From contig CAYVWB010000001.1 in the NCBI GenBank assembly GCA_964455395.1, positions 62,001 through 126,000 of the forward strand: a stretch of 64,000 bases of DNA. Reading direction: 5' to 3'. The stretch's first letter is position 1; each line of letters begins with the position of its first letter. Shown here in pieces: positions 41,767 to 50,325 of the stretch. The notes beneath the pieces are model-generated. The model saw nothing but the letters and a program-made list of their open reading frames with translations. It searched no databases and had not been told where the DNA came from. Origin of the DNA: CAYVWB01 sp964455395 (GTDB lineage: Bacteria > Desulfobacterota > Desulfovibrionia > Desulfovibrionales > Desulfovibrionaceae). The position numbers were made by a program, and so were the translations under genes.

Positions 41767-42213
41767 TTATTGCTCCTTGGCCTTGGCGGCGAAGAGCTCC
41801 AGGGCTTTCACCACGCCATCGATGATGGCTTCCGGTTTGGGCGGGCACCCCGGCACGTAGACGTCCACGGGGATGACTTTGTCCACGCCGCCCACCACGT
41901 TGGGCGCGTCCCGGAAGACGCCGCCGGAAAGACCGCATGCGCCGATGGCGATAACCGCTTTGGGCTCGGGCATCTGGTCGTAGAGGTTTTTCAGCACTTT
42001 CTTGTTGCGGTGGTTCACCGTGCCGGTCACGAGGAAGACGTCCGCATGTTTGGGGTTGCCCACGTTGATGATGCCGAAGCGTTCCACGTCATAGACGGGC
42101 GTGAGCACCGCCAGGGTCTCGATGTCGCAGCCGTTGCAGCTGCCACAGTCGAAGTGCATCACCCATGGCGATTTGATGCGGGACGTCTGGATGAATTTGG
42201 AGAGTGCATTCAT
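41767..42213 (-). CDS. echC: Ech hydrogenase small subunit EchC
   Basis: A 148-residue NuoB-like subunit that carries one [4Fe-4S] cluster next to the NiFe site. Ligand cysteines are in HFDCGSCNGCDIE, AIGACGLSGGVF and VPGCPPKPEAII. Shorter than typical hydrogenase small subunits, as in all Ech enzymes. Six bases from echB and one base from echD, so strongly co-translated. Confidence 0.95.
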   Translation of the reverse strand: MNALSKFIQTSRIKSPWVMHFDCGSCNGCDIETLAVLTPVYDVERFGIINVGNPKHADVFLVTGTVNHRNKKVLKNLYDQMPEPKAVIAIGACGLSGGVFRDAPNVVGGVDKVIPVDVYVPGCPPKPEAIIDGVVKALELFAAKAKEQ

Positions 42214-42219
42214 GAGCGC

Positions 42220-43077
42220 CTACCTGTAATGGAGCCAGACGAGATTGATGATGGAGAAGGCGATGCCCACGGCCCAGGCAGAGCCGAGCATCCACTTCCA
42301 GGTCATGCGCGAGGTGGAGTTGTCCACGAGAATCTCCACGAAGTACGTGATGGCCAGAAGCAGTACGATGCCCGCCAGGCTCGTGGACCAGAACAGCGAC
42401 ACCAGGCCGAGCACCAGCGCGATTTCGTACCAGTGCGCGATCTCAATCAGTGCGAAGTAGGGCCCCGAGTATTCCGTGTACACGCCGCGCACGATTTCCT
42501 GGTGCGCGTGGTGCGATGCGGAGATATCGAAGGGCGACTTGCGCAGCTTGATGGTCAAGGCGTAGCCCAGCACGATGAACATCAGCGGCAGTTGCAAGAG
42601 CAGCGGTTCCTCCATGGCGTAAACCGCCGAGAGGTTGAAGCTGCCTGTCGCCAGATAGATGCTCACGATGACCATGATGAGCAGGGGTTCGTAGGTGATG
42701 ATCTGCAGCAGCTCCCGGTGCGCGCCCACTTGGCTGTAGGGCGAAGGCACCGTCAGCGCGCCGATGACCAGAAACACCGCGCCGATGGCCTGTACGAAGA
42801 AGATCAACAGCAAGTCCGCTTGCAGAAAAAACATCACCGTGGCCACGGCGGCGCCTGCCAGGTAGACGAAGGCGCAGAAGGCCAGCCAGTAGTTGCTGAG
42901 CAGTCGTTCCTTGCCGAGCAGTTTCGCCACGTCGTAGAAGGGCTGCAGAATGGGCGGGCCCAGCCGGGACTGCAGCCGCGCCGTGATGCGCCGGTCCACG
43001 CCGGTGATCAGACCAGCAGCCAACGGCGCCACGATGAGGCCCACGAACAACGCGAGCAGGGTCTCTCCGGTACTCAT
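42220..43077 (-). CDS. echB: Ech hydrogenase membrane subunit EchB
   Basis: From ATG 43077 the product has 285 residues and about eight membrane helices. It is the NuoH-like subunit: GVDRRITARLQSRLGPPILQPFYDVAKLLGKE is the conserved cytoplasmic loop, and RKSPFDISASHHAHQEIVRG is the second, with the conserved acidic residues. It links the hydrogenase arm to the ion-pumping EchA. The start codon shares a base with the echA stop (TAATG). An upstream ATG at 43134 lies inside echA. Confidence 0.93.
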   Translation of the reverse strand: MSTGETLLALFVGLIVAPLAAGLITGVDRRITARLQSRLGPPILQPFYDVAKLLGKERLLSNYWLAFCAFVYLAGAAVATVMFFLQADLLLIFFVQAIGAVFLVIGALTVPSPYSQVGAHRELLQIITYEPLLIMVIVSIYLATGSFNLSAVYAMEEPLLLQLPLMFIVLGYALTIKLRKSPFDISASHHAHQEIVRGVYTEYSGPYFALIEIAHWYEIALVLGLVSLFWSTSLAGIVLLLAITYFVEILVDNSTSRMTWKWMLGSAWAVGIAFSIINLVWLHYR

Positions 43078-45011
43078 TACAGGCCTCCTCCAATCATCAG
43101 CAGGATGAGCAGGATAGCCGCGCCATTCACCCATCCGGTGATCTTGTCCTCACCGAAGAGCTTCTCCAGATAATAGTTGGAGGCGGACGGCTTCACACTG
43201 GCGAGCATGGGGCCGGTGTACGACGTCGGGTCGTCCGGCACCTGCGCGCCGGAGAGATACGGCCCCACCACGCGCTCTTTCGTGGCGTTCTTGAAGTAGA
43301 ACCACGCCGCCAGCAAGCAGAGGCCCAGCACGAAGAAGAGCGGCACCACCGGGAACGACCCCGTGGCGTTGGCGAGCATGCCGCCGGAAACCTCGAAGGG
43401 TGTGGCGGCGGCGGCTTGCGGGAAGACGCTCGCCAGCTGCTCCACTGTGGGCAGGATCATGCTGCTGTAAATCCACGGCGCGAAGAGCGAGAGCACCACA
43501 GCGCCGGTGATGAGGCCCACCAGTGGGGCTCGCGTCAGCACGGGTTGTTTTTCGATCTGGATCTTGCCCTGGAAGGGGTAGCTCATGAACATGCCAGCCC
43601 AGCGCGCCCAGTAGAGCACTGTCATGGCGCTGCCTGTGGCCAGGAGAATGACGAGCAGGATGTTGTCTGCTGCAGCTTCGATGGCCATCCACTTGCCCAG
43701 CAGCACCCCGAAAGGCGGCAGGATCATGGTCAGCGCGCCCACCACAGCGATGAGCGCCGTCACAGGCATGATCTGATAGAGGCCCCGCATGTCTTCGATG
43801 TCACGGCTCTCGATGCGCTGTTCGATGGTCCCCACACAGAGGAAGAGCAGAGCCTTGCTCACTGCGTGGAAGAGGATGAGGAACATGGCGGCGGCGATGG
43901 CGTCCGGCGTGTTCACCCCGGCGCAGGCGATGATGAGACCCAAGTTCGACACCGTGGAGTACGCCAGGATTTTCTTGCCGTTGGACTGCCCAATGGCCAG
44001 CGCGCCAGCAGCAAGGAACGTGAACGCGCCCGCCAAGGCCACGGCGGTGGAGAAGAACGTCCCCATGTACACGGGGGAGAACCGCAACACCAGATAGACG
44101 CCTGCTTTCACCATGGTGGAGGAGTGGAGCAGCGCCGACGTCGGAGTAGGCGCGACCATGGCCCCCAAGAGCCAGCTCTGGAAGGGCAGCTGCGCCGCCT
44201 TGGTGAAGCCGGCGAAGACGATGAGCCCGATGGGCACCAGGATGAACGCCGACTGCGGCGCCGTGCGCAAGATCTCCTGGATGTCCATGGTGCCCACGCC
44301 GGAGTAGATCCACACGATGCCCAGCAGCAGCGCTGCGCCGCCCAGGCTGTTCATCCACAAGGCGCGGATGGCGTTCTTCTTCGCCACATCCGTGAGGTCG
44401 TGTCGGATGAGCAAAAACGAACAGACTGTCGTCAACTCGAAGAAGAAGTAGAAATGTGAGAGATCGTTCGTCAGCACCAAGCCGTTCATGGCGCCGAGGA
44501 ACAGAATGAGCACCGCGAAGAACTGCGGCTGCCGGCTCGTAGCCAAATGCAAGTGCTCCTCATGATTCTTCATGTATGGGAGCGCGTGCACGCAGATGAT
44601 GGAGCCGACAATGGAGACCACCGTCACCATCAGGATCGAGAGCGAATCGCCCACGAAAAGCGGATGGTGCGTGCTGTGGTCCACCATGAACAGTTCGAGC
44701 ACGGTCAACAGGATGAGCTGGAGCACCGCCAACGCCGTGATGATGTGCGTGCGTGTCGCCACGCCGACGCCCAGAATCACGAACAGCAGGAGATAGTCCA
44801 GGATGATGATGATGGGACCCGGATTCAACCCGATGAGACTCGGCGCCACGGCGAACGGCGAATGCGAGATGAGCAGAAGCGATGCTCCAGCCAGCACCGC
44901 CGCCGTGACCAGCACGACAAGCACTCGCAGCGCGTTCATTCTGAGCACGTACAGGCCCAGAGCCGCTATGAACGGCGCCACCACGAGAAGAAACAGGAGG
45001 GTATCGAGCAT
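43077..45011 (-). CDS. echA: Ech hydrogenase proton-pump-like subunit EchA
   Basis: A 644-residue NuoL/Mrp-antiporter-type subunit with about 15 membrane helices and the operon's first gene. Antiporter hallmarks are SHFYFFFELTTVCSFLLIRHD with Glu, GFTKAAQLPFQSWLLGAMVAPTPTSALLHSSTMVKAGVYLVLRF (the conserved Lys/His helix), and KKILAYSTVSNLGLIIA. It is expected to move H+ or Na+ across the membrane, coupling ferredoxin oxidation to H2 production or the reverse. The start ATG 45011 is followed upstream by an AT-rich control region with a CRP/FNR-type palindrome. Confidence 0.94.
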   Translation of the reverse strand: MLDTLLFLLVVAPFIAALGLYVLRMNALRVLVVLVTAAVLAGASLLLISHSPFAVAPSLIGLNPGPIIIILDYLLLFVILGVGVATRTHIITALAVLQLILLTVLELFMVDHSTHHPLFVGDSLSILMVTVVSIVGSIICVHALPYMKNHEEHLHLATSRQPQFFAVLILFLGAMNGLVLTNDLSHFYFFFELTTVCSFLLIRHDLTDVAKKNAIRALWMNSLGGAALLLGIVWIYSGVGTMDIQEILRTAPQSAFILVPIGLIVFAGFTKAAQLPFQSWLLGAMVAPTPTSALLHSSTMVKAGVYLVLRFSPVYMGTFFSTAVALAGAFTFLAAGALAIGQSNGKKILAYSTVSNLGLIIACAGVNTPDAIAAAMFLILFHAVSKALLFLCVGTIEQRIESRDIEDMRGLYQIMPVTALIAVVGALTMILPPFGVLLGKWMAIEAAADNILLVILLATGSAMTVLYWARWAGMFMSYPFQGKIQIEKQPVLTRAPLVGLITGAVVLSLFAPWIYSSMILPTVEQLASVFPQAAAATPFEVSGGMLANATGSFPVVPLFFVLGLCLLAAWFYFKNATKERVVGPYLSGAQVPDDPTSYTGPMLASVKPSASNYYLEKLFGEDKITGWVNGAAILLILLMIGGGL

Positions 45012-45131
45012 ACCTTCTCCAAAGCGCTAAAGGGTGGCGAATAGTGGCCCGGGCCCCGGGGGCCCGGCAAATGCCCGGGCGCGGCCTCTTGCAATCGAAT
45101 GTCGAGCTACAATGCCTCGGTGCAACACTTC

Positions 45132-45137
45132 TGTCAA
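45132..45137 (-). promoter_or_regulatory. Candidate -35 element of the ech operon
   Basis: On the minus strand TTGACA reads from 45137 to 45132, about 120 bases before echA. A convincing -10 at 16-18 bases is not evident (CATTGT at 17 is poor), so this is only a hint. Confidence 0.25.
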
Positions 45138-45215
45138 TATTCATGAAAATTCCATTATTCCAAATTGTTGGGTTGTGATTTTCTGACAGGAAAGAAAAAA
45201 ACCTACAAATTCAAC

Positions 45216-45235
45216 AATGTGATTTAATTCACATT
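45216..45235. promoter_or_regulatory. CRP/FNR-family palindrome upstream of echA
   Basis: AATGTGATTTAATTCACATT at 45216-45235 contains perfect TGTGA/TCACA half-sites with six bases between, extended by AA/TT on each side. It is a textbook CRP/FNR-superfamily operator. In Desulfovibrionales HcpR and related regulators use similar sites for energy-metabolism genes. It lies about 205 bases before echA, in an AT-rich segment. Binding protein and target are inferred. Confidence 0.6.
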
Positions 45236-45618
45236 TCCGGGTGCGTGACGAACAGTGCGCGACGCGTGTCACACAGCTGTCATCTTTAAAAACTTTAGTC
45301 AGTAAATACAAGATGTAAGCATGATATTTCCGCTCTGTCTGAATGCCGCGCTCAAGAGCTGCACGCCTGCGCAACATACCCCCATAGTGATTCCCTCTTG
45401 CGCTGAGAAAGACCTTGTTACTATAATCACAAAGTTGGAGCGGGCAGGCTTTCATTTTTGTAGGAGATCATGCGCTCGCATCGCCTGCGCCACCGGCAGG
45501 GCAACGCCGAAGCCGCCGCCTCCAAATGCAGACGGCGGTTTCGGCGACGCATCACGAACGCTGCAGAGGGCGAACCGGGCGGTATGTTCAGGGGGTTGGT
45601 CTGTACTCTGATGAACGA

Positions 45619-45670
45619 TGGCAGGCGCGGCAGGCGCGGCAGACGACGACAGACGACGGCAGGCGACGGT
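45619..45670. repeat. Imperfect 9-bp repeat (GGCAGGCGC family)
   Basis: Units such as GGCAGGCGC, GGCAGGCGC and GGCAGACGA, then ACGACAGACGACGG, follow each other in the gene-free region before echA. Similar 9-bp period repeats occur at 146-181 and inside addA. Confidence 0.5.
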
Positions 45671-45850
45671 GTGGACCCGTGCCGGCGCATTGTTTCCCGA
45701 AAGAAAGCGCAGCGCGGCCCGGAAGGCCTTGCGGACCAAGTCGCGCCTGCAAGGCAAGGCAGGTCGCGCCCGGGAGAGGCCGTCGTACAGTAGGGAGGAA
45801 GGCGACGTCACCGCCGCGGTGGGGAGCCGGGGCGTCGGGAGAGGGCGGCG

Positions 45851-46225
45851 TTATTCCGGCAAAGGGTGGCTGGCTGCGAAGGCGGAGAGGTCGTCGAACA
45901 TGGCTTGCGTCTCGGCTACGGTCATGTTTTCGGCGAGCAGCCAATGGTTGGCTTCCAGGTGGAACTTGTGCGCCCAGGGGTGGTCTTTCAGTGCGTCCCA
46001 CACGGCCCATTTCCCCTTGTGGATGATGCCTTTACGGTTCATGAGGCTGATGTGAAAGCGCTCGATCTCCATGGGGTCGCGCGGCTCCATGGGCGTTTCC
46101 TCATAGAAGGGCCGCGCCTGGATGGAAAGCACGAACCACGGCTCCAGGATGATGTCCTCGAAGCAGAGGCGCGTGGGGTCGTCCAGATACGTATACTTGA
46201 GTTGGGTCCGGAAATCGTCCGCCAT
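45851..46225 (-). CDS. Small conserved-looking protein of unknown function
   Basis: 124 residues, starting MADDFRTQLKYTYLDDPTRLCFED. It is hydrophilic with many aromatics (EPWFVLSIQARPFYEETPM, WAVWDALKDHPWAHKFHLEANHWLLA). No signal peptide, membrane segment or known motif. A good ribosome-binding site (AAGGAGAC) precedes ATG 46225, which supports a real gene. Divergent from the antiporter gene; I do not recognise the family. Confidence 0.7.
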   Translation of the reverse strand: MADDFRTQLKYTYLDDPTRLCFEDIILEPWFVLSIQARPFYEETPMEPRDPMEIERFHISLMNRKGIIHKGKWAVWDALKDHPWAHKFHLEANHWLLAENMTVAETQAMFDDLSAFAASHPLPE

Positions 46226-46330
46226 GGGTGTCTCCTTGCAAAGCGTGTGCGGCCCTGTTTATCCTGTTTCCCTGCGGGTGACAACGCGCAAAGGCTTCCC
46301 TTTCCTGCGACACTAAGGTATGGTTCGGGG

Positions 46331-47281
46331 ATGATTATTGATATTGTCCTCATGTGCGCTGGGGCGGCGTTGCTGTGGTTCGGCGCTGGTTGGGTGGTGG
46401 ATTCCGCAGCAGCTGTGGCGCGGCGTCTCAATGTGGACGAACTCGTCATCGGCCTCACGGTGGTGGCCATGGGCACGTCCGCGCCGGAATTCTTCGTCAC
46501 GGCGTCGGCCGCATTCAAGGGACTGAGCTCCATCAGTCTGGCCAACGTGGTCGGCTCCAATGTGTTCAACTTGTTCATTATATTGGGGGTAATGGCCATG
46601 CTGCGGCCCATCCCCACGCACAAGATGATTCTCTATCGCGACGGTCTCGTGCTCTGGGTGGTCACCGGTGTCTTGTGGCTCATGGCCAGCACGGGGTCGC
46701 TGGACCGGATGATGGGCGTGGGATTGCTCGCCATTTTCGGTGGGTACCTCTTTTTCGTGATCCGTAAGGGACTGCGCGACCCGGGGCCTCTGGATCGCGC
46801 CATGGCCGAGGAATTGTTGGAGGAAGCCGGCGACCGCGTGGCGAAGTGGTGGGATGGTCCGCGGCTTCTGGCGGGGTTTGCGCTCATCACTTTGGGCAGT
46901 GAATGGCTGGTGGAAGGCGCACGGACGGTGGCCATGGCCGTGGGGGTTTCGGAGTGGGCTGTCGGGCTGACGGTGGTGGCTGCCGGCACCTCGCTGCCGG
47001 AGCTCGTCACCTGTTTGGCGGCGAGTCTGCGCGGCAAGAACGACATGTTGCTCGGCAACCTGGTCGGTAGCGATTTCTTCAATCTCGCCGGCGTATTGGG
47101 TTTGACTGCGGTGCTGCGGCCCATCGCTGTTGACCCCAGCGCCCTGCCCAGCCTCTCCTTGATGACCGTGGGCGTTGCGGTGGCGTTGCTCTGCATGCGA
47201 AACGGCTGGCGCGTGACCCGCTGGGAGGGCGCGCTGCTGGTGGGCGTCGGCCTGTTCCGCTGGGGTTGGGAGTTCACCTAG
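46331..47281 (+). CDS. Ca2+/Na+ antiporter (YrbG-like, CaCA family)
   Basis: From ATG 46331, 316 residues and about ten membrane helices in two inverted halves. Each half has the alpha-repeat signature: GTSAPEFFVT at residues 48-57 with GSNVFNLFIIL, and GTSLPELVT near 219-228 with GSDFFNLAGVLG. The Glu in each GTSxPE binds the cation in the CaCA superfamily. Exports Ca2+ or exchanges it for Na+ in the inner membrane. The frame is open far upstream, but ATG 46331 matches the family start. Stops of this gene and the next share CTAG. Confidence 0.9.
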   Translation: MIIDIVLMCAGAALLWFGAGWVVDSAAAVARRLNVDELVIGLTVVAMGTSAPEFFVTASAAFKGLSSISLANVVGSNVFNLFIILGVMAMLRPIPTHKMILYRDGLVLWVVTGVLWLMASTGSLDRMMGVGLLAIFGGYLFFVIRKGLRDPGPLDRAMAEELLEEAGDRVAKWWDGPRLLAGFALITLGSEWLVEGARTVAMAVGVSEWAVGLTVVAAGTSLPELVTCLAASLRGKNDMLLGNLVGSDFFNLAGVLGLTAVLRPIAVDPSALPSLSLMTVGVAVALLCMRNGWRVTRWEGALLVGVGLFRWGWEFT

Positions 47282-47997
47282 CGGCAGCCTTTCCAGCACC
47301 TGTCGGCAGCGTGTTCGCTGCGGGTTGCATTGGCGGATGCGCGCGTTCCAGCGTCGCCTGGAAGCGCCATGCGTCGTTTGCGCCTCGCACGGGTCAACTC
47401 GTGCATGAAAAGTATGCCCACCGCGAGGACCAGCGCCGTCCACCAGAGCAGCGACTCCCAGCCGTGGATGGCGAAGGCCTCGCCGTAATCCGATTCCAGT
47501 ATTTCGAAAAACCACACCACTCCATAGACGAGATAGACCGGTGCGAGTGCGCGGATGAATTGTGTCCCGCGTACGGCGACGCCATCGCTGTCGTCATCCT
47601 GAAACGTCTCCTTTTGCTGCGCTGGCGTGCGAGCCGCCGCGGCGTCGTGTTTCGTCTTGACGAAGAGCCAGCCTGCGAACCGTGGTTGCGCCCACCGCGC
47701 CAGCCATTGTAGCTCCGGATAATAGATGACGCCGCCGACGAGGATGTAGATGAAAAACTGGCCGACGCGCCAGAGGGATTCCGCCATGGGGCCGTCATGG
47801 CCGAACGTCCACGAGCCGATCATCACCCAGAGTGAATAAACCAGAATCACGAAGGCCAAGGCGCCCATGACGAGCAGCCCTCCGCGCTTGGAAAGGATGA
47901 TGAAACAATACAGCAGGATAGGGCTTGCGATGACAAACGGCAAGCCAACAAGGATGAGCAGGATCAGCACGACGGCTGACGACTCGGTGGATTCCAC
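47278..47997 (-). CDS. Membrane protein of unknown function
   Basis: 239 residues with about five membrane segments: roughly 8-30, 38-62, 80-97, 150-172 and 180-200. Between segments 3 and 4 lies a hydrophilic loop (FVKTKHDAAAARTPAQQKETFQDDDSDG), and the C-terminus is a basic tail (RARRKRRMALPG). No transporter or enzyme motif. It overlaps the convergent antiporter by four bases. Likely in one unit with the two unknown genes upstream on the minus strand. Confidence 0.7.
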   Translation of the reverse strand: MESTESSAVVLILLILVGLPFVIASPILLYCFIILSKRGGLLVMGALAFVILVYSLWVMIGSWTFGHDGPMAESLWRVGQFFIYILVGGVIYYPELQWLARWAQPRFAGWLFVKTKHDAAAARTPAQQKETFQDDDSDGVAVRGTQFIRALAPVYLVYGVVWFFEILESDYGEAFAIHGWESLLWWTALVLAVGILFMHELTRARRKRRMALPGDAGTRASANATRSEHAADRCWKGCR

Positions 47998-48036
47998 GAC
48001 ACGGCTCCGGGAAGGCGTTCGGGAGTGATTGCGCCG

Positions 48037-48366
48037 CTATGGCCCCATCAGGACGCGCGCCAGCGCCGCAAGGATGAAGCTCATGACGAGGCCTTTCCAG
48101 GGCCAATGGAGACGGCGACCTGCCATCACGTTGAAGCAGCCGGCGGCGGCTCCCATCAGAAAAAAGACCGTGGCGAAGAGCCGGAAGGCGTGGTTCTCCG
48201 TGTAGCTGCCGAAGGCGAAATGCAGCGCGGCCGCCAGGCACAGCCCCATGACGAGCAGCCCCAGCACGATGCGCATGACGACTGCGGCACGGGGATTCTG
48301 CGCATTGAAGCTGAGCGTTCTGACAAGCGAATCAATCCAGTCATCCGGGTCGAAGGACCTGGGCAT
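48037..48366 (-). CDS. Small membrane protein of unknown function
   Basis: 109 residues: a hydrophilic first 28 residues (MPRSFDPDDWIDSLVRTLSF) followed by three membrane segments, about 31-50, 60-78 and 88-107, with a Gly-rich centre (LMGAAAGCFNVMAGRR). No recognisable motif. It lies in a series of small membrane-protein genes on the minus strand between the CDF exporter and the antiporter; it may belong to a single transcript. Confidence 0.6.
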   Translation of the reverse strand: MPRSFDPDDWIDSLVRTLSFNAQNPRAAVVMRIVLGLLVMGLCLAAALHFAFGSYTENHAFRLFATVFFLMGAAAGCFNVMAGRRLHWPWKGLVMSFILAALARVLMGP

Positions 48367-48474
48367 GCGGCCTCCCCTGGCTCACCGTGGCTCGTGGCGG
48401 CGTGCAGCGCGCGGCATGCAACAGCCATCCCGAATCGGATCATACGCCAAGGAGTTGAGAAAATCCATAGGCGT

Positions 48475-49257
48475 TTACTCTTTTTCGATGTGGAAAGGCG
48501 TATCGTATGGCGTCTCGTCAAGCGTGGTGCGCCATACCAGACGGCCGTCGTCCAGCTTGTGGGTCGCCAGGGGGTAGACGGCGGAGCTGGCGTTGGGATC
48601 GGCGCCGCTGATGGTGAGGCGGCGCACCGCCAGGGGAGAGTCCGTGAAGTAGAGGGGGAGGCGCGGTTGGGCTTGCATACGGCGTTCCCGTCGGCGTCGC
48701 AGTATCTTGAGTTGTTCCGGATCGTTCCACGCTTGCTCCACCAGGGTGCGGCTTTCGCCGTGCAGGAAGGGGGTGAGCCGCACCCGTACGCAAAACGGGT
48801 GGGCACGCTGCGTTGCGCAAGGTTCCTGTTCCTGAAGAGCGCAGTCCGCTTCCTCGGCGGGTGGCGTGCCTTCTGCTTTGGGGTCCATGCGCCGGAGATG
48901 CTCCGGGGGGCAGGGGATGAGACGCAACTCCGTCGTGGCGCGTCGTGGCGTCTCGAAGACCGCCGTCCAGAAGAGGGAGCGGCCGTGGGCGTCCACGTCG
49001 TCGGCGGCCAGACTGCGCAGAATGGTTTCCCCTTGCATGCGCGCCGCCGGGAGCAGCAGCTGTACAGCCATCCGCGCTGTGACCGGGTTGGCGGCTTGCT
49101 CCAGCGGCAGGGTTTCTTCCACGAAATCCGGCAGTGATTCGGAAAAGAAGCGACGATCCGCCTCCAGGGTGCTGGAGGAGGCGGCGCCCCGTATCAGGAA
49201 GACGACGGTGGCGATGATGAGCACGACGCCGATGATGATGAACAAGATCGTGGGCAT
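48475..49257 (-). CDS. Membrane-anchored protein of unknown function
   Basis: 260 residues, with a single N-terminal membrane anchor (MPTILFIIIGVVLIIATVVFLIRG) and a soluble remainder. The soluble part has scattered Cys (LRLIPCPPEHL, EADCALQEQEPCATQ), a DSPLAVRRLTISGADPNASSAVYPLATHK segment and a run of Arg (LRRRRERRM). The Cys pattern is suggestive of extracytoplasmic disulfides but no family fits. 24 bases from the CDF gene, likely co-transcribed with it. Confidence 0.65.
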   Translation of the reverse strand: MPTILFIIIGVVLIIATVVFLIRGAASSSTLEADRRFFSESLPDFVEETLPLEQAANPVTARMAVQLLLPAARMQGETILRSLAADDVDAHGRSLFWTAVFETPRRATTELRLIPCPPEHLRRMDPKAEGTPPAEEADCALQEQEPCATQRAHPFCVRVRLTPFLHGESRTLVEQAWNDPEQLKILRRRRERRMQAQPRLPLYFTDSPLAVRRLTISGADPNASSAVYPLATHKLDDGRLVWRTTLDETPYDTPFHIEKE

Positions 49258-49281
49258 GGTCGGTTCGGGTTCGGGACGCGG

Positions 49282-50202
49282 TCAGGCGTCGGGGTTGTCG
49301 ACGCTGAAGCCGCCGCGCTCCAGCTGGAAGGTCGCGTGGTGGATGCCGAAGCGTCGCTGCAGCGCATCCTCGGCGTAGGCGAGCAGCGCATCCTCAGTCG
49401 GGAGAGTCTCGTTGAGCCCTGCGTCGGGGTCAGGCCGGACGAGATGGACCGTGAGCGCCGTGCGCGTGGTGGAAAGCGCCCACACATGGAGGTCGTGATG
49501 GCCGACGACGCCGGGAAGGTCTTGGAGGAAACGCTCCACCGCGTCAAGATCCACGGTGGGCGGCACGGCGTCCAGCGCCAGCCGCAAGGCTTCCCGCAGC
49601 AAGCGCCATGCGCAGACCACGATGACGACCACGATCAGCAGGCTCATGAGCGGATCCAGCCAGAGCGCCCCGGTGTACAGGATGGCGACGGCCCCCGCCA
49701 CCACGGCCAGGGAGACGCCTGCGTCCGCGGCCATATGCAGGAAAGCCCCACGAATATTGAGGTCGTCCTTGCGGCCGGCAAGGAAAAGCAGCGCCGTGAT
49801 CGTATTGATGACCACGCCGACCGCCGCCACGGCGAGGACGGTTGGGGTCTCGATGGGCGCGGGCTGAAAGAGCCGTGTGGCGGACTCCCATGCGATGGCG
49901 CCCATGGCGAAGAGCAGCAAGGAGGCGTTGGCGAGGGAGGCGAGCACCGTGGAGCGACCCAACCCATAGGTATGTCTGCGGCTGGGATGTCGGCGTGCGA
50001 AGTGGGCGGCGGCCCAGGCCAGCGCAAGACCCAGAACGTCGCCGGCGTTATGTCCGGCGTCGGCGAGCAACGCCATGGAGTCTGTCATCACACCGAAGAC
50101 GATCTCCACCAGGACGAAGACGACGTTCAGCCCCACCCCGAGAGCGAAACGCAAGGAATGGTGGGGCTTCGTCGTTTCCGTGTGCGGTGCGTGCCGGGCC
50201 AT
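49282..50202 (-). CDS. Cation diffusion facilitator (CzcD-like) exporter
   Basis: A 306-residue CDF transporter with six membrane helices. Helix 2 carries LLADAGHNAGD (His51 and Asp55) and helix 5 the matching HMAADAGVS site, the intramembrane metal site that binds Zn2+, Co2+ or Cd2+. A cytoplasmic GHHDLHVWALSTT C-terminal domain is typical of the family. It exports divalent metal against H+. A His/Thr-rich N-terminus (MARHAPHTETTKPHHS) may bind metal. Metal specificity cannot be told from sequence. Confidence 0.9.
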   Translation of the reverse strand: MARHAPHTETTKPHHSLRFALGVGLNVVFVLVEIVFGVMTDSMALLADAGHNAGDVLGLALAWAAAHFARRHPSRRHTYGLGRSTVLASLANASLLLFAMGAIAWESATRLFQPAPIETPTVLAVAAVGVVINTITALLFLAGRKDDLNIRGAFLHMAADAGVSLAVVAGAVAILYTGALWLDPLMSLLIVVVIVVCAWRLLREALRLALDAVPPTVDLDAVERFLQDLPGVVGHHDLHVWALSTTRTALTVHLVRPDPDAGLNETLPTEDALLAYAEDALQRRFGIHHATFQLERGGFSVDNPDA

Positions 50203-50251
50203 GCGCTTCCATAGCGGAGAGGGCGCGGTGGCGTCAAAGTATTCGGCAAGA

Positions 50252-50288
50252 CGTAAGAAGACGCCCCGACGCGAAACACGCCGGGGCG
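50252..50288 (-). terminator. Terminator after the pst operon
   Basis: CGCCCCG at 50262-50268 pairs with CGGGGCG at 50282-50288 around a 13-base loop; on the minus strand the stem is followed by TCTTCTTACG. It lies about 38 bases after the pstB stop, in front of the CDF gene. Confidence 0.6.
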
Positions 50289-50325
50289 GAAGAGACGGGA
50301 GAGCGGGGAGCGAACGCCGCAGCGT

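Larger units (their letters stand above)
45012..45850. other. Gene-free region upstream of echA
   Basis: About 840 bases between echA and the next minus-strand gene. The first 300 are AT-rich (promoter-like) and contain the CRP/FNR site. The rest is GC-rich without a convincing gene; several frames are open but none has a binding site or a recognisable product. It contains a strong hairpin: GCCGAA-g-CCGCCG at 45506-45518 pairs with CGGCGG-t-TTCGGC at 45533-45545. It also has a 9-bp-period repeat based on GGCAGGCGC from about 45619 to 45670. Either could belong to an untranslated RNA, but I cannot identify one. Confidence 0.5.

Noticed and set aside
45321..45793. Short frames in the region upstream of echA as small proteins
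   Set aside because: Overlapping frames on both strands, repeat-driven composition, and no convincing start signals.
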